Positions 50,653-61,140 of a stretch of DNA of 64,000 nt are shown one piece after another. The notes below the pieces were generated by a model, which was not told the origin of the DNA, did no database searches, and worked only from the letters and a program-made list of their open reading frames with translations. Both the position numbers and the translations under genes were made by a program. Numbering within the stretch: position 1 is the first letter of the stretch; every line of letters begins with the position of its first letter. Source of the DNA: Emcibacteraceae bacterium. GTDB taxonomy: Bacteria; Pseudomonadota; Alphaproteobacteria; Sphingomonadales; Emcibacteraceae. The stretch is from NCBI GenBank assembly GCA_905612225.1, contig CAJQRG010000016.1:62001-126000 (forward strand). Direction: 5' to 3'.

Positions 50653-52023
50653 TTATTCGTCGGGCTGACCTCGCTTTGGGTCAATAATATGGTACTGAGT
50701 TTGGCGTCCCGCAATGTACCTAAAGTTTTCTCCATCAAAAAATCCATCTTGTTCCAATTTCATCTTCACGGGCTCCACACTCCAACTATCAGGAACATTT
50801 ACAAGTGCAGTTAATTCAATTGAATAGGCTGTATTTTGGTGCATAGGGTAGTCACCACTACCAGGAACGCCCTCCTGTTTATCCCACATTCCTATGGTTG
50901 TGCCGGCAGCATGGCCATGAAGTCCGATTGGATGAGTATAGATGATTGGACCAATACCATTGGCAATTGATTGTGCTCTTGTCATCTTGAGAATTTCATT
51001 TCCTGTCCTTCCAACTAAAAAATTAGAAGTAAGAATATCCTGTAGTTTATTGCCACCATTTAGGGCAATTTTAAGAGCTTCTGGAACATTTTTCTCTCCA
51101 TCACGGAGAATGTATGCGTTTTGCTGTGTATCTGTTTGGAGATCTAAGTAGGTAATTCCAAAATCAATATGGACATGGTCTCCTTTATATAAAGTTAAAG
51201 GATTTAAGTTATTATTTTTAATATTTTTCTTTGAGGCATCGGAACGTTCAGTTTGAATACTTGGATGGAACCATGTCTGAAGGCCTAAATCATTAATACG
51301 TTGCCTAAACCACCACTCCAAATCATCAACAGTTGTGATGCCTGGAAAAATTATTTTACCACTAAAGCCCTGCTCAATGATCCCATGAGCAATTTCCATT
51401 ACACCTTCATAAAGTTCCATCTCCATAGCTGTTCGCGTTTCAAGCCAGCCAACTGCTACTTTTTCCGCAGAAACAATCCGTTTGCGGAGATGATCGGGAA
51501 TTGCGCGAACAAAGTCCCGTTGTTCGGAGTAGGTGAGGCCGTCTGCATGTCCCCAATCATCGGAATAATTGAGCCCTATTTTTTTGGGATCAAAATTATT
51601 TAGAATTTCAGCTATCCGAAGCCACTGATTAGGTTCTTTATCTGGGTCCCAACTACCTTTGAACACGTCACCAACGTCATAGCGGGCCGCTGCCATACGC
51701 TCAATACCTTTTCCTGGACCATGATCTAGGAATATAAGCACTGTGCGTCTGCGCGCACTAAGCCAGGTTGCAGGTAACATCGTCTTAAGTACTGGATCTT
51801 CGTTATATTCTCTGGATATTATTACCCAAGCATCAAGACCTTCACGACGCATCAGGCTAGGAACAATTGTGTCAAGTCTATTTTTAAGAACTTCATCCAT
51901 GATTGCAGCACGTTCTTTTAAAGGCAAAACCATGTTCTCAAGTATAACATTACCAGTGGGTTCCTGTGAATGGCTATTAAAGGAAGTCATGATCAAGATG
52001 ATCAAAAAAATATGTTTTTTCAT
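50653..52023 (-). CDS. M24 family metallopeptidase (Xaa-Pro aminopeptidase-like) with signal peptide
   Basis: MKKHIFLIILIMTSFNSHSQ signal; GDHVHIDFGITYLDLQTDTQQNAYIL; HPIGLHGHAAG; YSIELTALV. Confidence 0.78.
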   Translation of the reverse strand: MKKHIFLIILIMTSFNSHSQEPTGNVILENMVLPLKERAAIMDEVLKNRLDTIVPSLMRREGLDAWVIISREYNEDPVLKTMLPATWLSARRRTVLIFLDHGPGKGIERMAAARYDVGDVFKGSWDPDKEPNQWLRIAEILNNFDPKKIGLNYSDDWGHADGLTYSEQRDFVRAIPDHLRKRIVSAEKVAVGWLETRTAMEMELYEGVMEIAHGIIEQGFSGKIIFPGITTVDDLEWWFRQRINDLGLQTWFHPSIQTERSDASKKNIKNNNLNPLTLYKGDHVHIDFGITYLDLQTDTQQNAYILRDGEKNVPEALKIALNGGNKLQDILTSNFLVGRTGNEILKMTRAQSIANGIGPIIYTHPIGLHGHAAGTTIGMWDKQEGVPGSGDYPMHQNTAYSIELTALVNVPDSWSVEPVKMKLEQDGFFDGENFRYIAGRQTQYHIIDPKRGQPDE

Positions 52024-52176
52024 GATAAGCTTTTTCCTGTGTTTACAATTATAGTGACTAATTAAACAGATATTACATTATTAAAAAAGGATTTTTTTAG
52101 AAAATATTAATACTATTAAGTAAAACCTGTTTATAAATGAAATTATATTAAACATATAACTAAATTAAGGACTATC

Positions 52177-53193
52177 ATGAAAGCTATAGGATCATATAAG
52201 GCCCTACCTGTTAATGAAGCGGACGCATTTTTAGATGTTGTCGTTGACAAACCCCAGGCTACAGGCCGCGACATACTAGTAGAAGTAAAGGCAATATCAG
52301 TAAATCCTGTTGATACTAAAATTCGCAAGCGTCCTCATCCAGATGAAACACTCAGAATACTGGGATGGGATGCTGCCGGTACTGTTAAGGAGGTTGGTGA
52401 AGGTGTCACTATGTTTAATGTCGGCGATGATGTTTATTACGCAGGATGTATAACGAAATCAGGTTCAAATGCAGAATATCAGCTAGTTGATGAACGAATT
52501 GCCGCTTTGAAACCAACTTCAATCAGTTTTGGGCAAAGCGCAGCACTTCCACTCACAACAATTACTGCATGGGAAGCCCTTTTTGATCGCTTAGGGATAT
52601 CAACAAATGGTACTGATGCAGGGAAAACTATCTTGATGATTGGTGCGGCTGGGGGTGTTGGTTCAATTGCTATCCAGTTGGCAAGTCGAATTGCTAAGCT
52701 TAATATTATAACAACTGCTTCACGCAAGGAAAGTAGGGATTGGTGTCTGTCAAGAGGCGCAGATAATGTTATAAACCATTATGAAAATATATCCGACCAA
52801 CTTGAAACAATTGGTCACCCTCAGGTTGACTATGTATTATGTCTAACCAACATTTCTGGTTATTGGAAAACCATAACAGACGTTATTAAACCACAGGGTA
52901 AGATTTGCACTATTGTTGATTTTTTCGAAGATGCCAACTTTGATTTACTAAAACTTAAAAGTGCGTCTTTTTCTTTTGAATTTATGTTCACACGATCAAT
53001 GCATCAGACTGAAGATATGAGTGAAATTAACTTTCTTCTTTCTGAAGCGGCGGCAATGATCGATAACGGTGAGCTTATTACAACAGTTAATAAAATTGTT
53101 AGCCCAATCAATGCAGACAACCTCCGCAAGGTACATGCGGCAATCGAAGAGGGGCAGGCTATTGGAAAGTATGTACTAGAGGGATGGGCTTAA
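52177..53193 (+). CDS. zinc-binding alcohol dehydrogenase family / quinone oxidoreductase (MDR superfamily)
   Basis: VNPVDTKIRK; LGWDAAGTVKEVGEGVTMFNVGDDVYYAG; MIGAAGGVGSIAIQLAS. Confidence 0.88.
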   Translation: MKAIGSYKALPVNEADAFLDVVVDKPQATGRDILVEVKAISVNPVDTKIRKRPHPDETLRILGWDAAGTVKEVGEGVTMFNVGDDVYYAGCITKSGSNAEYQLVDERIAALKPTSISFGQSAALPLTTITAWEALFDRLGISTNGTDAGKTILMIGAAGGVGSIAIQLASRIAKLNIITTASRKESRDWCLSRGADNVINHYENISDQLETIGHPQVDYVLCLTNISGYWKTITDVIKPQGKICTIVDFFEDANFDLLKLKSASFSFEFMFTRSMHQTEDMSEINFLLSEAAAMIDNGELITTVNKIVSPINADNLRKVHAAIEEGQAIGKYVLEGWA

Positions 53194-53518
53194 CTTTACA
53201 GTTAGACAAAATCTACATATTTTAACCAATAATTCATTTCAATTGGATTAACTAAGCAATTCTTTGGGAAAATTATAATGTTATGAACCTTAACCGAAGA
53301 ATTTAATCCCGAACTTTTGAAAAAAGCATAATTTTATATATACCTTTAATGCATTAGTCACTTGGGCGTGCATTTTATTCTAGAACAATGAGGGGATACT
53401 GTATTTGATTGTGCGCTGTGACGTTTTTTAAATTGTTTGGATTTTATAATAGTATTTATCATGACAAGCCTTGGGACTAAATTTTTATAAACATTAAATA
53501 TAAATCTAATTCATTAAA

Positions 53519-54145
53519 TTAAGAGATGTTCATAAGCTTATGTGTTTGAAGGCTTATACTCCATTGAGGATTAGCAAGGCAATACTCAATAGCACTCTTT
53601 ACATGGTTAACTCCTACTTCATCTTTTGGCTGAATAAAATAATGGGTAAATTTAAGATTCTTAAACATTTCTGGGGTAATTAAGTCTTGAGGATATACAA
53701 TTTTTAATTCGTCCCCGGTTAATTGTTTAAGATCATTTATAACTTTAGGGCTAACACAGACCCAATCCAGCTCCTTAGGGGCTATTAGTGTACCGTTAGT
53801 TTCAACAGCAACTTCGAAACCCATTACTTGGAAAGCCTTTATAAGTTCTACGTCAAGCTGAAGTAGTGGCTCCCCACCAGTGCATACAATGTAAGGTTTT
53901 CCGCCTCCTGGCCAAAGACCTACTGCTTTGGTTGCTAGTTCAGTGGGGGTTTTATACTTTCCACCATTTTGGCCATCTGTACCCTTAAAGTCTGTGTCAC
54001 AGAAGTTACACTTTGCAGTATCACGGTCCTTTTCTAATCCCGACCATAAATTACAACCTGAAAATCGACAAAAAACAGCAGGTCTGCCTGCCTGTGCACC
54101 TTCACCTTGCAAAGTATAAAATAATTCTTTAACAGAATAAGTCAT
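53519..54145 (-). CDS. queE: 7-carboxy-7-deazaguanine synthase
   Basis: [48 protein letters not shown]. Confidence 0.94.
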   Translation of the reverse strand: MTYSVKELFYTLQGEGAQAGRPAVFCRFSGCNLWSGLEKDRDTAKCNFCDTDFKGTDGQNGGKYKTPTELATKAVGLWPGGGKPYIVCTGGEPLLQLDVELIKAFQVMGFEVAVETNGTLIAPKELDWVCVSPKVINDLKQLTGDELKIVYPQDLITPEMFKNLKFTHYFIQPKDEVGVNHVKSAIEYCLANPQWSISLQTHKLMNIS

Positions 54146-54831
54146 AATTGATATTTGATTGGGTCAACACACCCAATACCCTCAAACCCCTTAAGCCTAA
54201 TGAGGCAACTATCACATTGACCACAAGCTAAATGATTTTGCCCCGGGTCATAGCAACTGGTAGTTATAGAATAATCAACTCCAAGGCTCATGCCTTTTTT
54301 AATAATTTGAGCCTTTGTCATGTCCATAAGGGGAGTATTAATTTTAACATTATTATTTCCCTCTACACCGATTTTAGTGGCAAGTTGTGCCATTTTTTGA
54401 AAAGCATCAATATACTTAGGCCTACAATCTGGATAACCACTATAATCAAGTGAATTAACACCTATAAAAATATCATTACTGTCAAGTGTTTCTGCAAATG
54501 CAAGGGCAAATGAAAGAAATATAGTATTTCGAGCAGGCACGTAGGTTACCGGAATTTCATGGTCCATATCAACTTCAGATCGTCCTTTTGGAACCTCTAA
54601 ATTACTTGTAAGCGCTGAACCACCGAATGCTCGCAAATCGATATCAATAATAACATGGCGCTTGATGTTGAGGGCTTTTGCAACTGCTTCTGCAGCTTCA
54701 AATTCATGGGTATCTCTCTGCCCATAACGAAAACTTAAGCCATACACATGGAAACCCATGTTTTGAGCTATTGCAACACAGGTTGCACTGTCAAGGCCCC
54801 CACTTAAAAGGACTACTGCTTTTTTGATCAT
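54142..54831 (-). CDS. queC: 7-cyano-7-deazaguanine synthase
   Basis: [60 protein letters not shown]. Confidence 0.95.
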   Translation of the reverse strand: MIKKAVVLLSGGLDSATCVAIAQNMGFHVYGLSFRYGQRDTHEFEAAEAVAKALNIKRHVIIDIDLRAFGGSALTSNLEVPKGRSEVDMDHEIPVTYVPARNTIFLSFALAFAETLDSNDIFIGVNSLDYSGYPDCRPKYIDAFQKMAQLATKIGVEGNNNVKINTPLMDMTKAQIIKKGMSLGVDYSITTSCYDPGQNHLACGQCDSCLIRLKGFEGIGCVDPIKYQL

Positions 54832-54939
54832 ATTTATTCCTCATTTATCCATCAGATACCGCAAAATATGGTTAAATGCCATGACTATTTTAAGATCACG
54901 GTATATAATGGATTAATAATAATTGTACTGGATACAGAA

Positions 54940-55497
54940 ATGCCCCTTTCAAAGCCACAGTCACGAAGACTTATTCACACAAGATCAATTAAACTAGATG
55001 GATATAATCGTGATGATGGATTATGGGATATTGAAGCCCACATGACTGACATCAAAAGCTATGATATTGAAAACAAATGGCGGAATGGTATTGGTGCTGG
55101 AGATCCAATCCATGAGATGTGGATAAGGTTAACTGTTGATGATAATTTTCTTATTATTGCAGTAGAGGCTGTAACAGATAATAGTCCTTTTCAAATGTGC
55201 CCTATAATTACCAAGTCCTATCAGGAATTAGTAGGTATTCGCATTGGAAGAGGGTGGCGGAGGGCCATTAATGAAAAAGTTAAAGGAAGAAACGGGTGTA
55301 CTCATATAACAGAACTCCTACAACCTTTAGCAACAGTATCCTTTCAAACTCTTATGGGAAATATTCAAAATAAAATAAATAAAAAGAATGAACAGGGCCG
55401 TTTTTTAAAACCAATGGTTTTAAATAGTTGTCATGCTTGGGCAGATGATAGTGAGGTGGTTAAAATTCACCTTCCGGATTATTATAAAGGCGTTTAA
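54940..55497 (+). CDS. DUF2889 domain-containing protein
   Basis: SRRLIHTRSIKLDGYNRDDGLWDIEAHMTDIKSYDI; MWIRLTVDDNFLIIAVEAVTDNSPFQMCPII; C-terminal LNSCHAW. Confidence 0.8.
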   Translation: MPLSKPQSRRLIHTRSIKLDGYNRDDGLWDIEAHMTDIKSYDIENKWRNGIGAGDPIHEMWIRLTVDDNFLIIAVEAVTDNSPFQMCPIITKSYQELVGIRIGRGWRRAINEKVKGRNGCTHITELLQPLATVSFQTLMGNIQNKINKKNEQGRFLKPMVLNSCHAWADDSEVVKIHLPDYYKGV

Positions 55498-55745
55498 TTC
55501 TTTCTTATTATAGCTGTTAAAGAATATAATCCAATAAGTGCCCACATCGTGTTCAAAAATACAAGAGACATGGTTCCGTAATAATAAGTATTAATAATAA
55601 GGCAAAAACTACCAAATATATTGAGGTTTTGATATAATACTGTTTTAGCGGAAACTTTACCACTTGATACAAGTAAATAAGCAATTAAAAGTGTAGCTGC
55701 ACCAGCCCATCCGACTAAATCCATTAATATTTTTTGATCGTTCAT
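55494..55745 (-). CDS. small membrane protein (CBU_0592-like)
   Basis: Three hydrophobic segments: LVGWAGAATLLIAYLLVSSGKV...YQNLNIFGSFCLIINTYYYG...NTMWALIGLYSL. Confidence 0.65.
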   Translation of the reverse strand: MNDQKILMDLVGWAGAATLLIAYLLVSSGKVSAKTVLYQNLNIFGSFCLIINTYYYGTMSLVFLNTMWALIGLYSLTAIIRKN

Positions 55746-55896
55746 ACACCGGTTCCTTTAAAACGGGACTTAAGGTCGCTTTTTTTATTAGTATATTGAT
55801 CTATATATAATACACATACAAAAAAGTCTTTAAATCAATAATTATATAGGCTATCGGTATAATTATTAAAAATTAATAACTAATTACGGGTATGAA

Positions 55897-57381
55897 ATGG
55901 ACAAAATTACTGATGTTTTCATCATTGGAGGTGGAATTAATGGATCTGGAATTGCAGCAGATGCTGCGGGTAGGGGACTATCTGTTGTTCTCTCCGAACA
56001 AAATGATCTAGGTAGTGGTACTTCATCAGCTAGCACCAAGCTTGTACATGGCGGTCTTCGATACCTCGAACATTATAAATTTAAGCTAGTACGAAAGGCT
56101 TTACAAGAGCGGGAGATTTTACTTAAAAAGGCTCCCCATATTATTAAACCCATACGTTTTTTATTGCCCCATAATGGTATGCGGCCAGGATGGTTCATTA
56201 GGCTAGGACTTTTTATCTACGATCACTTGGGTGGCCGAAAAATTTTACCTCCAACTAAAACCAGATCCTTAAAGAAGGGAATATTTAGCGGGATACTAGA
56301 AAAAAATTATCATAAAGCTTTCGAATATTCTGATTGCTGGGTTGACGATTCAAGGCTTGTAATTTTAAATGCCTGTTCAGCAAGAGATAGTGGTGCAGAA
56401 GTTCTTTCCAGACATAAATGTATTAGTGCTATTCGCAAAAATGGTGTTTGGGAAATAATACTTGAAAATACGGCAAGTGGTACAAAACGGACCTTGAAAG
56501 CTAAAGTCTTAATAAATGCGGCTGGGCCGTGGCTCGATAAAGTAATTTCAAATGTTTTAAATGAACACAAACCGCCTTTGGTTCGGTTGGTAAAGGGCAG
56601 CCATATAATTGTTAATAAACTTTATAATCATGACCGGTCATACGTTTTTCAAGGAAGTAATGGTCGCATTATTTTTGCTATACCCTATCAAAAAAACTTT
56701 ACTCTTATTGGAACAACAGATCAGGATTTTCAAGGTGATTTGTCAAACGTTCACATAGATGGAACTGAGGTTGAGTATTTGTGTAATGTATCCAATGAGT
56801 ATTTTAAACTTAAAATTTCCACTAAAGATATTATTAGTAAATATGCCGGTGTCCGTCCCCTATATGATGATGGTGCAAGTACTGCCCAGGAAGCTACACG
56901 AGACTTTGTACTCAAGTATGACAAAGATAATTTATTTCTTAATATTATTGGCGGAAAGATAACAACCTATAGAGTTCTTGCCGAACAAACGCTTAACTAT
57001 TTAACTGACATTTTTCCAAACATGAAAAATGATTGGACTAAAGATAGTCCATTACCGGGGGGTAATTTTAATTTTAATGACTTTGATGTTACTCAAAATA
57101 AACTTGTTAGTGAATATCCATTCCTTGAAGAAACATTGTTGCATAGGTATTTTGAAAACTATGGCACCCTTTCATGGGTTTTACTTAAAAATATAAATTC
57201 TATATATGATTTGGGAAATGATTTTGGGCATGGGCTATATGAAAAAGAAGTTGAATATTTATATCTTCATGAATGGGCTAAATGTGCGGAAGACATTTTA
57301 TGGCGCCGGACTAAACTCGGACTACACATGAATGACCAACAGGTCGAAGCAGTCAATAATTGGTTCACAGAAAAGATGTGA
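55897..57381 (+). CDS. glpD: aerobic glycerol-3-phosphate dehydrogenase
   Basis: DVFIIGGGINGSGIAADAAGRGLSVVLSEQNDLGSGTSSASTKLVHGGLRYLEHYKF. Confidence 0.95.
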   Translation: MDKITDVFIIGGGINGSGIAADAAGRGLSVVLSEQNDLGSGTSSASTKLVHGGLRYLEHYKFKLVRKALQEREILLKKAPHIIKPIRFLLPHNGMRPGWFIRLGLFIYDHLGGRKILPPTKTRSLKKGIFSGILEKNYHKAFEYSDCWVDDSRLVILNACSARDSGAEVLSRHKCISAIRKNGVWEIILENTASGTKRTLKAKVLINAAGPWLDKVISNVLNEHKPPLVRLVKGSHIIVNKLYNHDRSYVFQGSNGRIIFAIPYQKNFTLIGTTDQDFQGDLSNVHIDGTEVEYLCNVSNEYFKLKISTKDIISKYAGVRPLYDDGASTAQEATRDFVLKYDKDNLFLNIIGGKITTYRVLAEQTLNYLTDIFPNMKNDWTKDSPLPGGNFNFNDFDVTQNKLVSEYPFLEETLLHRYFENYGTLSWVLLKNINSIYDLGNDFGHGLYEKEVEYLYLHEWAKCAEDILWRRTKLGLHMNDQQVEAVNNWFTEKM

Positions 57382-57398
57382 TTTTTGAAATAATAGTT

Positions 57399-58880
57399 TT
57401 ATTTATTTGTTAGTGTTCTATTTACGGCGTTTTCCCAACCTAAACATAGGGTTTGGCGGGTGGATGCATCCATATTTGGCTTGAATTGTCGCTCTAAGGC
57501 CCAAGATTTAGAAAATTCATCTTTATCGGGATAAATACCCGCCTCCATACCTGCAAGCCAGCCAGCCCCCAAAGCTGTAGTTTCTGTTACTACGGGCTTG
57601 TCTATAGGGACATTCATTATGTCACTCAAAAATTGCATGGTCCAGTTAGAAGCAGTCATCCCTCCATCAACACGAAGTGTTGATTCTAAAGAACTAGGTA
57701 TATCTTGTTTCATAGCGTTAATTAAATCACGTGTCTGATACCCAACACTTTCAAGGGCAGCTCTAGTAATTTCAGGTGCACCAGTATTCCTAGTTAAGCC
57801 AAAAAGTGCGCCTCTGCAATCAGGGTCCCAGTAGGGTGAACCAAGTCCAGTAAATGCTGGCACTAGATAAAGCTTGTTAGTCTCATCTGCTAACCTAGCC
57901 AAGTTGTCTGTTTCGTTAGCATGTTTTATAATGCCAAGGCCATCTCGAAGCCATTGCACAGCTGCCCCAGCAATAAAAATAGAGCCCTCAAGTGCAAAGG
58001 CAGTTTTGCCCTTCAGTCGGTAAGCAATAGTACTTAGAAGTCGGTTTTTCGAACATATAAGTTCATTACCGGTATTCAAAAGAGCAAAACAACCAGTTCC
58101 ATATGTTGATTTAATCATCCCTGGTGTAAAACAGGCTTGACCTATGGCAGCTGCCTGTTGATCGCCGGCAACTCCGAGTATGGGTATAGTTCCCCCTAAA
58201 AGGGTTGTTACACCAAAATTATCGGCGCAATCCATAACTTCTGGAAGCATATTCATGGGGATATCAAAAAGCGCACATAATTCAGCGTCCCAACAATCAT
58301 TTTTTATATTATAAAGCATGGTCCTTGAGGCATTAGTTGCATCTGTTTTATGAGATTTACCCTCAGTTAACTTCCATATAAGATAAGTATCAACCGTGCC
58401 AAAAAGTAGTTCACCATTTTTAGCACGCTTTCGAGCACCATCAACATTTTCAAGTATCCAGTGCAATTTACTTGCTGAAAAATAAGGATCGAGTAGGAGA
58501 CCAGTTTTTTCATTTATCTCAGTTTCATGACCCTGTAATTTTAACTTATCACAAAATTCTGAAGTTCGTCGATCCTGCCAAACAATAGCATTATATATAA
58601 GCCCACCAGTTATTTTATCCCAAACCAAAGTCGTTTCTCGTTGATTTGTAATTCCAATCGAAACGACGTCTTTTGATGTAATGGATGCTTTATTAAGGAC
58701 ATCTTTACATGTTGCAATTGTAGTAGACCAAATATCATCTCCACGATGCTCTACCCAACCAGATTTTGGATATATTTGATCAAATTCAATTTGTGATTTA
58801 AGGTGTAGGTTCATTTTTGCGTCAAATAAAATGGCGCGGCTTGAAGTAGTCCCTTGGTCTATTGACAGAATATATTTCAT
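57399..58880 (-). CDS. glpK: glycerol kinase
   Basis: [50 protein letters not shown]. Confidence 0.96.
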   Translation of the reverse strand: MKYILSIDQGTTSSRAILFDAKMNLHLKSQIEFDQIYPKSGWVEHRGDDIWSTTIATCKDVLNKASITSKDVVSIGITNQRETTLVWDKITGGLIYNAIVWQDRRTSEFCDKLKLQGHETEINEKTGLLLDPYFSASKLHWILENVDGARKRAKNGELLFGTVDTYLIWKLTEGKSHKTDATNASRTMLYNIKNDCWDAELCALFDIPMNMLPEVMDCADNFGVTTLLGGTIPILGVAGDQQAAAIGQACFTPGMIKSTYGTGCFALLNTGNELICSKNRLLSTIAYRLKGKTAFALEGSIFIAGAAVQWLRDGLGIIKHANETDNLARLADETNKLYLVPAFTGLGSPYWDPDCRGALFGLTRNTGAPEITRAALESVGYQTRDLINAMKQDIPSSLESTLRVDGGMTASNWTMQFLSDIMNVPIDKPVVTETTALGAGWLAGMEAGIYPDKDEFSKSWALERQFKPNMDASTRQTLCLGWENAVNRTLTNK

Positions 58881-58993
58881 TATACACCATTAAGTTAAAA
58901 AACCAGTTCAAGCAATAAATTATTTGAACATAAAGATTAATATTAGTTTAGATTAATAATGTCTAAGTTTGCACAGAAGTGGGACACAAAGAA

Positions 58994-60004
58994 ATGTTAA
59001 AATATTTTTATTTTTTTATTATTTATACTCTATTCACATTAACTACTTTTGCCAGCGATAAGGTCATCGTAGCGCATCGTGGAGCAAGTGGTTATCTCCC
59101 GGAACATACAATTGCAGCCAAAGCTATGGCCTATGCAATGGGCGTTGATTATATAGAACAAGATGTTGTGATGTCCAAAGATAACCACTTAGTTGTTCTA
59201 CATGATCATTACATAGATAGAGTAACGGATGTTCAGGTTAAGTTTCCTAATAGAGTTAGGGACGATGGCCGATATTATGTAATTGACTTTACGCTTCGTG
59301 AAATTAGAAGTTTGAATGTAACAGAGCGTTATGATTTTGACATAAAAGGAAAAAAAATTGCTGTTTTTAAAGATAGATTTCCACTTTTTAAGTCTTACTT
59401 TAAAATTCATACCCTTGAAGAAGAGATAGAACTAATCCAAGGTTTGAATAAATCTACCGGTGGTGATGTTGGTATTTATACAGAGGCTAAAAGTCCAAGC
59501 TTTCACCTTTCTGAAGGAAAGGACCTGAGCAAAGCTATTCTGGAAACTTTTAAAAAATATGGTTACCAGGACCGAACAAGCAAAGCTTTTTATCAAACTT
59601 TTGAAATTGAAGAATTAAAACGTGTTTATGATAAGGTTTTACCCATGCTAAATATGGATGTTAAATTAATTCAGTTAATGGGTAATAGTAAATATTATTC
59701 AAAAATGATTACAATCAAAGGGCTTAGGAATTTATCCTTATACGCTTATGGTATAGGTCCAAGTTTAAATATGATTATACCTAATAATGAAAAAAATAGT
59801 GAGTTAGGTTTAACTGATTTAGTTACTAATGCCCACAGGGAAGGGATGAAGGTACACCCTTACACATTTAGACGAGAGAGCCATTCATCACTAGCCTATG
59901 CGACGAGTTATGAAAACTTACTCGATATATATTTAAACCAAATAGGTGTAGATGGCGTCTTTACTGACTTTCCTGACCTTACAGTAAAGTTTTTAACGAG
60001 GTAG
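58994..60004 (+). CDS. glpQ: periplasmic glycerophosphodiester phosphodiesterase
   Basis: Signal peptide MLKYFYFFIIYTLFTLTTFA; VIVAHRGASGYLPEHTIAAKAMAYAMGVDYIEQDVVMSKDNHLVVLHDHYID. Confidence 0.93.
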   Translation: MLKYFYFFIIYTLFTLTTFASDKVIVAHRGASGYLPEHTIAAKAMAYAMGVDYIEQDVVMSKDNHLVVLHDHYIDRVTDVQVKFPNRVRDDGRYYVIDFTLREIRSLNVTERYDFDIKGKKIAVFKDRFPLFKSYFKIHTLEEEIELIQGLNKSTGGDVGIYTEAKSPSFHLSEGKDLSKAILETFKKYGYQDRTSKAFYQTFEIEELKRVYDKVLPMLNMDVKLIQLMGNSKYYSKMITIKGLRNLSLYAYGIGPSLNMIIPNNEKNSELGLTDLVTNAHREGMKVHPYTFRRESHSSLAYATSYENLLDIYLNQIGVDGVFTDFPDLTVKFLTR

Positions 60005-60008
60005 TGTT

Positions 60009-60188
60009 ATGATAGGTTTTTTAAAGCCAGCGGCACATGTTGATCCTATTGATGATAAGCAGGTCGATAAAGAATATAAACGTCTTAGGTTTAAAATATT
60101 TTTAGGTATTTTTGTTGGTTACGCTGGCTATTATTTAGTACGTAAAAATTTTACTCTTGCTATGCCGTCACAATTTTTGGGTTCATAA
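60009..60188 (+). pseudogene. glpT: glycerol-3-phosphate transporter GlpT, truncated after 59 codons
   Basis: MIGFLKPAAHVDPIDDKQVDKEYKRLRFKIFLGIFVGYAGYYLVRKNFTLAMPSQFLGS*; resembles the GlpT N-terminus (FKPA..., RLRxxIFLGIFxGYAxYYLVRKNFxLAMP) then stops. Not in ORF track. Confidence 0.85.
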
Positions 60189-60404
60189 TGAAAGCAGAAG
60201 AAAACCATAATATCTAAATGAATTTATATAAATACCCTGGGGGGTTATTTTTTTACTTGTATTTGATGACAAAAACCATAAAAAATACTATATTCTGAGA
60301 TGAGCTTTTGTTGTGATGAAAAAATACTTCCGTAAGTTAAAATGTCTAGTTATTTAATTTTTAATTATATTCATTACATTAAGATCTAATTTTGGAGAAA
60401 TAAA

Positions 60405-61100
60405 ATGTTTAAAGTCATAAAAATCTTAGTCCCTTTTTTTCTTTTTGTAATATCTTTCAATTTTACTGCTTCCGCAGACTTTAAAAAAGGTTTTAAGGCC
60501 TATCAAAATAAAGATTATAGGACTGCTCACCGAGAATTTCTTGAGGACGCTAATAAAGGTGTAGAAGAAGCACAATATAACCTTGGACTATTATATGAAG
60601 GAGGGTTGGGCACACCTCAGGATTATGTTGAAGCATCGAGATGGTTTAGAAAAGCAGCAGATAAAGGCCATATACTGGCTCAGTACAATATGGGCCTTAA
60701 GCACGATCTTGGTAATGGCTTACTTCAGGATTATACAGAAGCGGTAAGATGGTACAACATGGCTGCAGAGCAGGGACACGATCTAGCTCAATATGCCCTA
60801 GGGATCATGTATTTCGAAGGCCTAGGGGTCAACCAGGACTATACAAAAGCACTAAATATGTATCAATCCGCCGCCGAAAAGGGTTACATGGTAGCACAAA
60901 TTGAACTTGCCCAAATGTATTATTTAGGACAGGGAGCCCTCAAGGATACAACCTATGCTCATATGTGGTGGAACATAGCTAGTGCATTTGGTAGTCAAGT
61001 AGGACAAAAAAATAGAAACATAGTAGAAAAAAGTATGTCACCAGCAGAAATATCTTACGCACAGAAATTAGCGCGTGAATGGATGCAGGCCAATCCATAG
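60405..61100 (+). CDS. Sel1-repeat (SEL1-like TPR) protein, secreted
   Basis: Signal peptide; Sel1 repeats such as AQYNLGLLYEGGLGTPQDYVEASRWFRKAADKGH and AQYALGIMYFEGLGVNQDYTKALNMYQSAAEKGY. Confidence 0.88.
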   Translation: MFKVIKILVPFFLFVISFNFTASADFKKGFKAYQNKDYRTAHREFLEDANKGVEEAQYNLGLLYEGGLGTPQDYVEASRWFRKAADKGHILAQYNMGLKHDLGNGLLQDYTEAVRWYNMAAEQGHDLAQYALGIMYFEGLGVNQDYTKALNMYQSAAEKGYMVAQIELAQMYYLGQGALKDTTYAHMWWNIASAFGSQVGQKNRNIVEKSMSPAEISYAQKLAREWMQANP

Positions 61101-61140
61101 CAACAAGTATAAGCACAAATTCTAAATAGGATAATTCAAA

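Noticed and set aside
53194-53518. 325-bp intergenic region considered for a small RNA gene
   Set aside because: Between an MDR gene and queE (convergent); no convincing stem, tRNA or known ncRNA motif found by eye.
60225-60255. CCCTGGGGGG/TTATTTTTTT stretch as a terminator after truncated glpT
   Set aside because: Stem is short and imperfect; not reliable enough to list as a feature.
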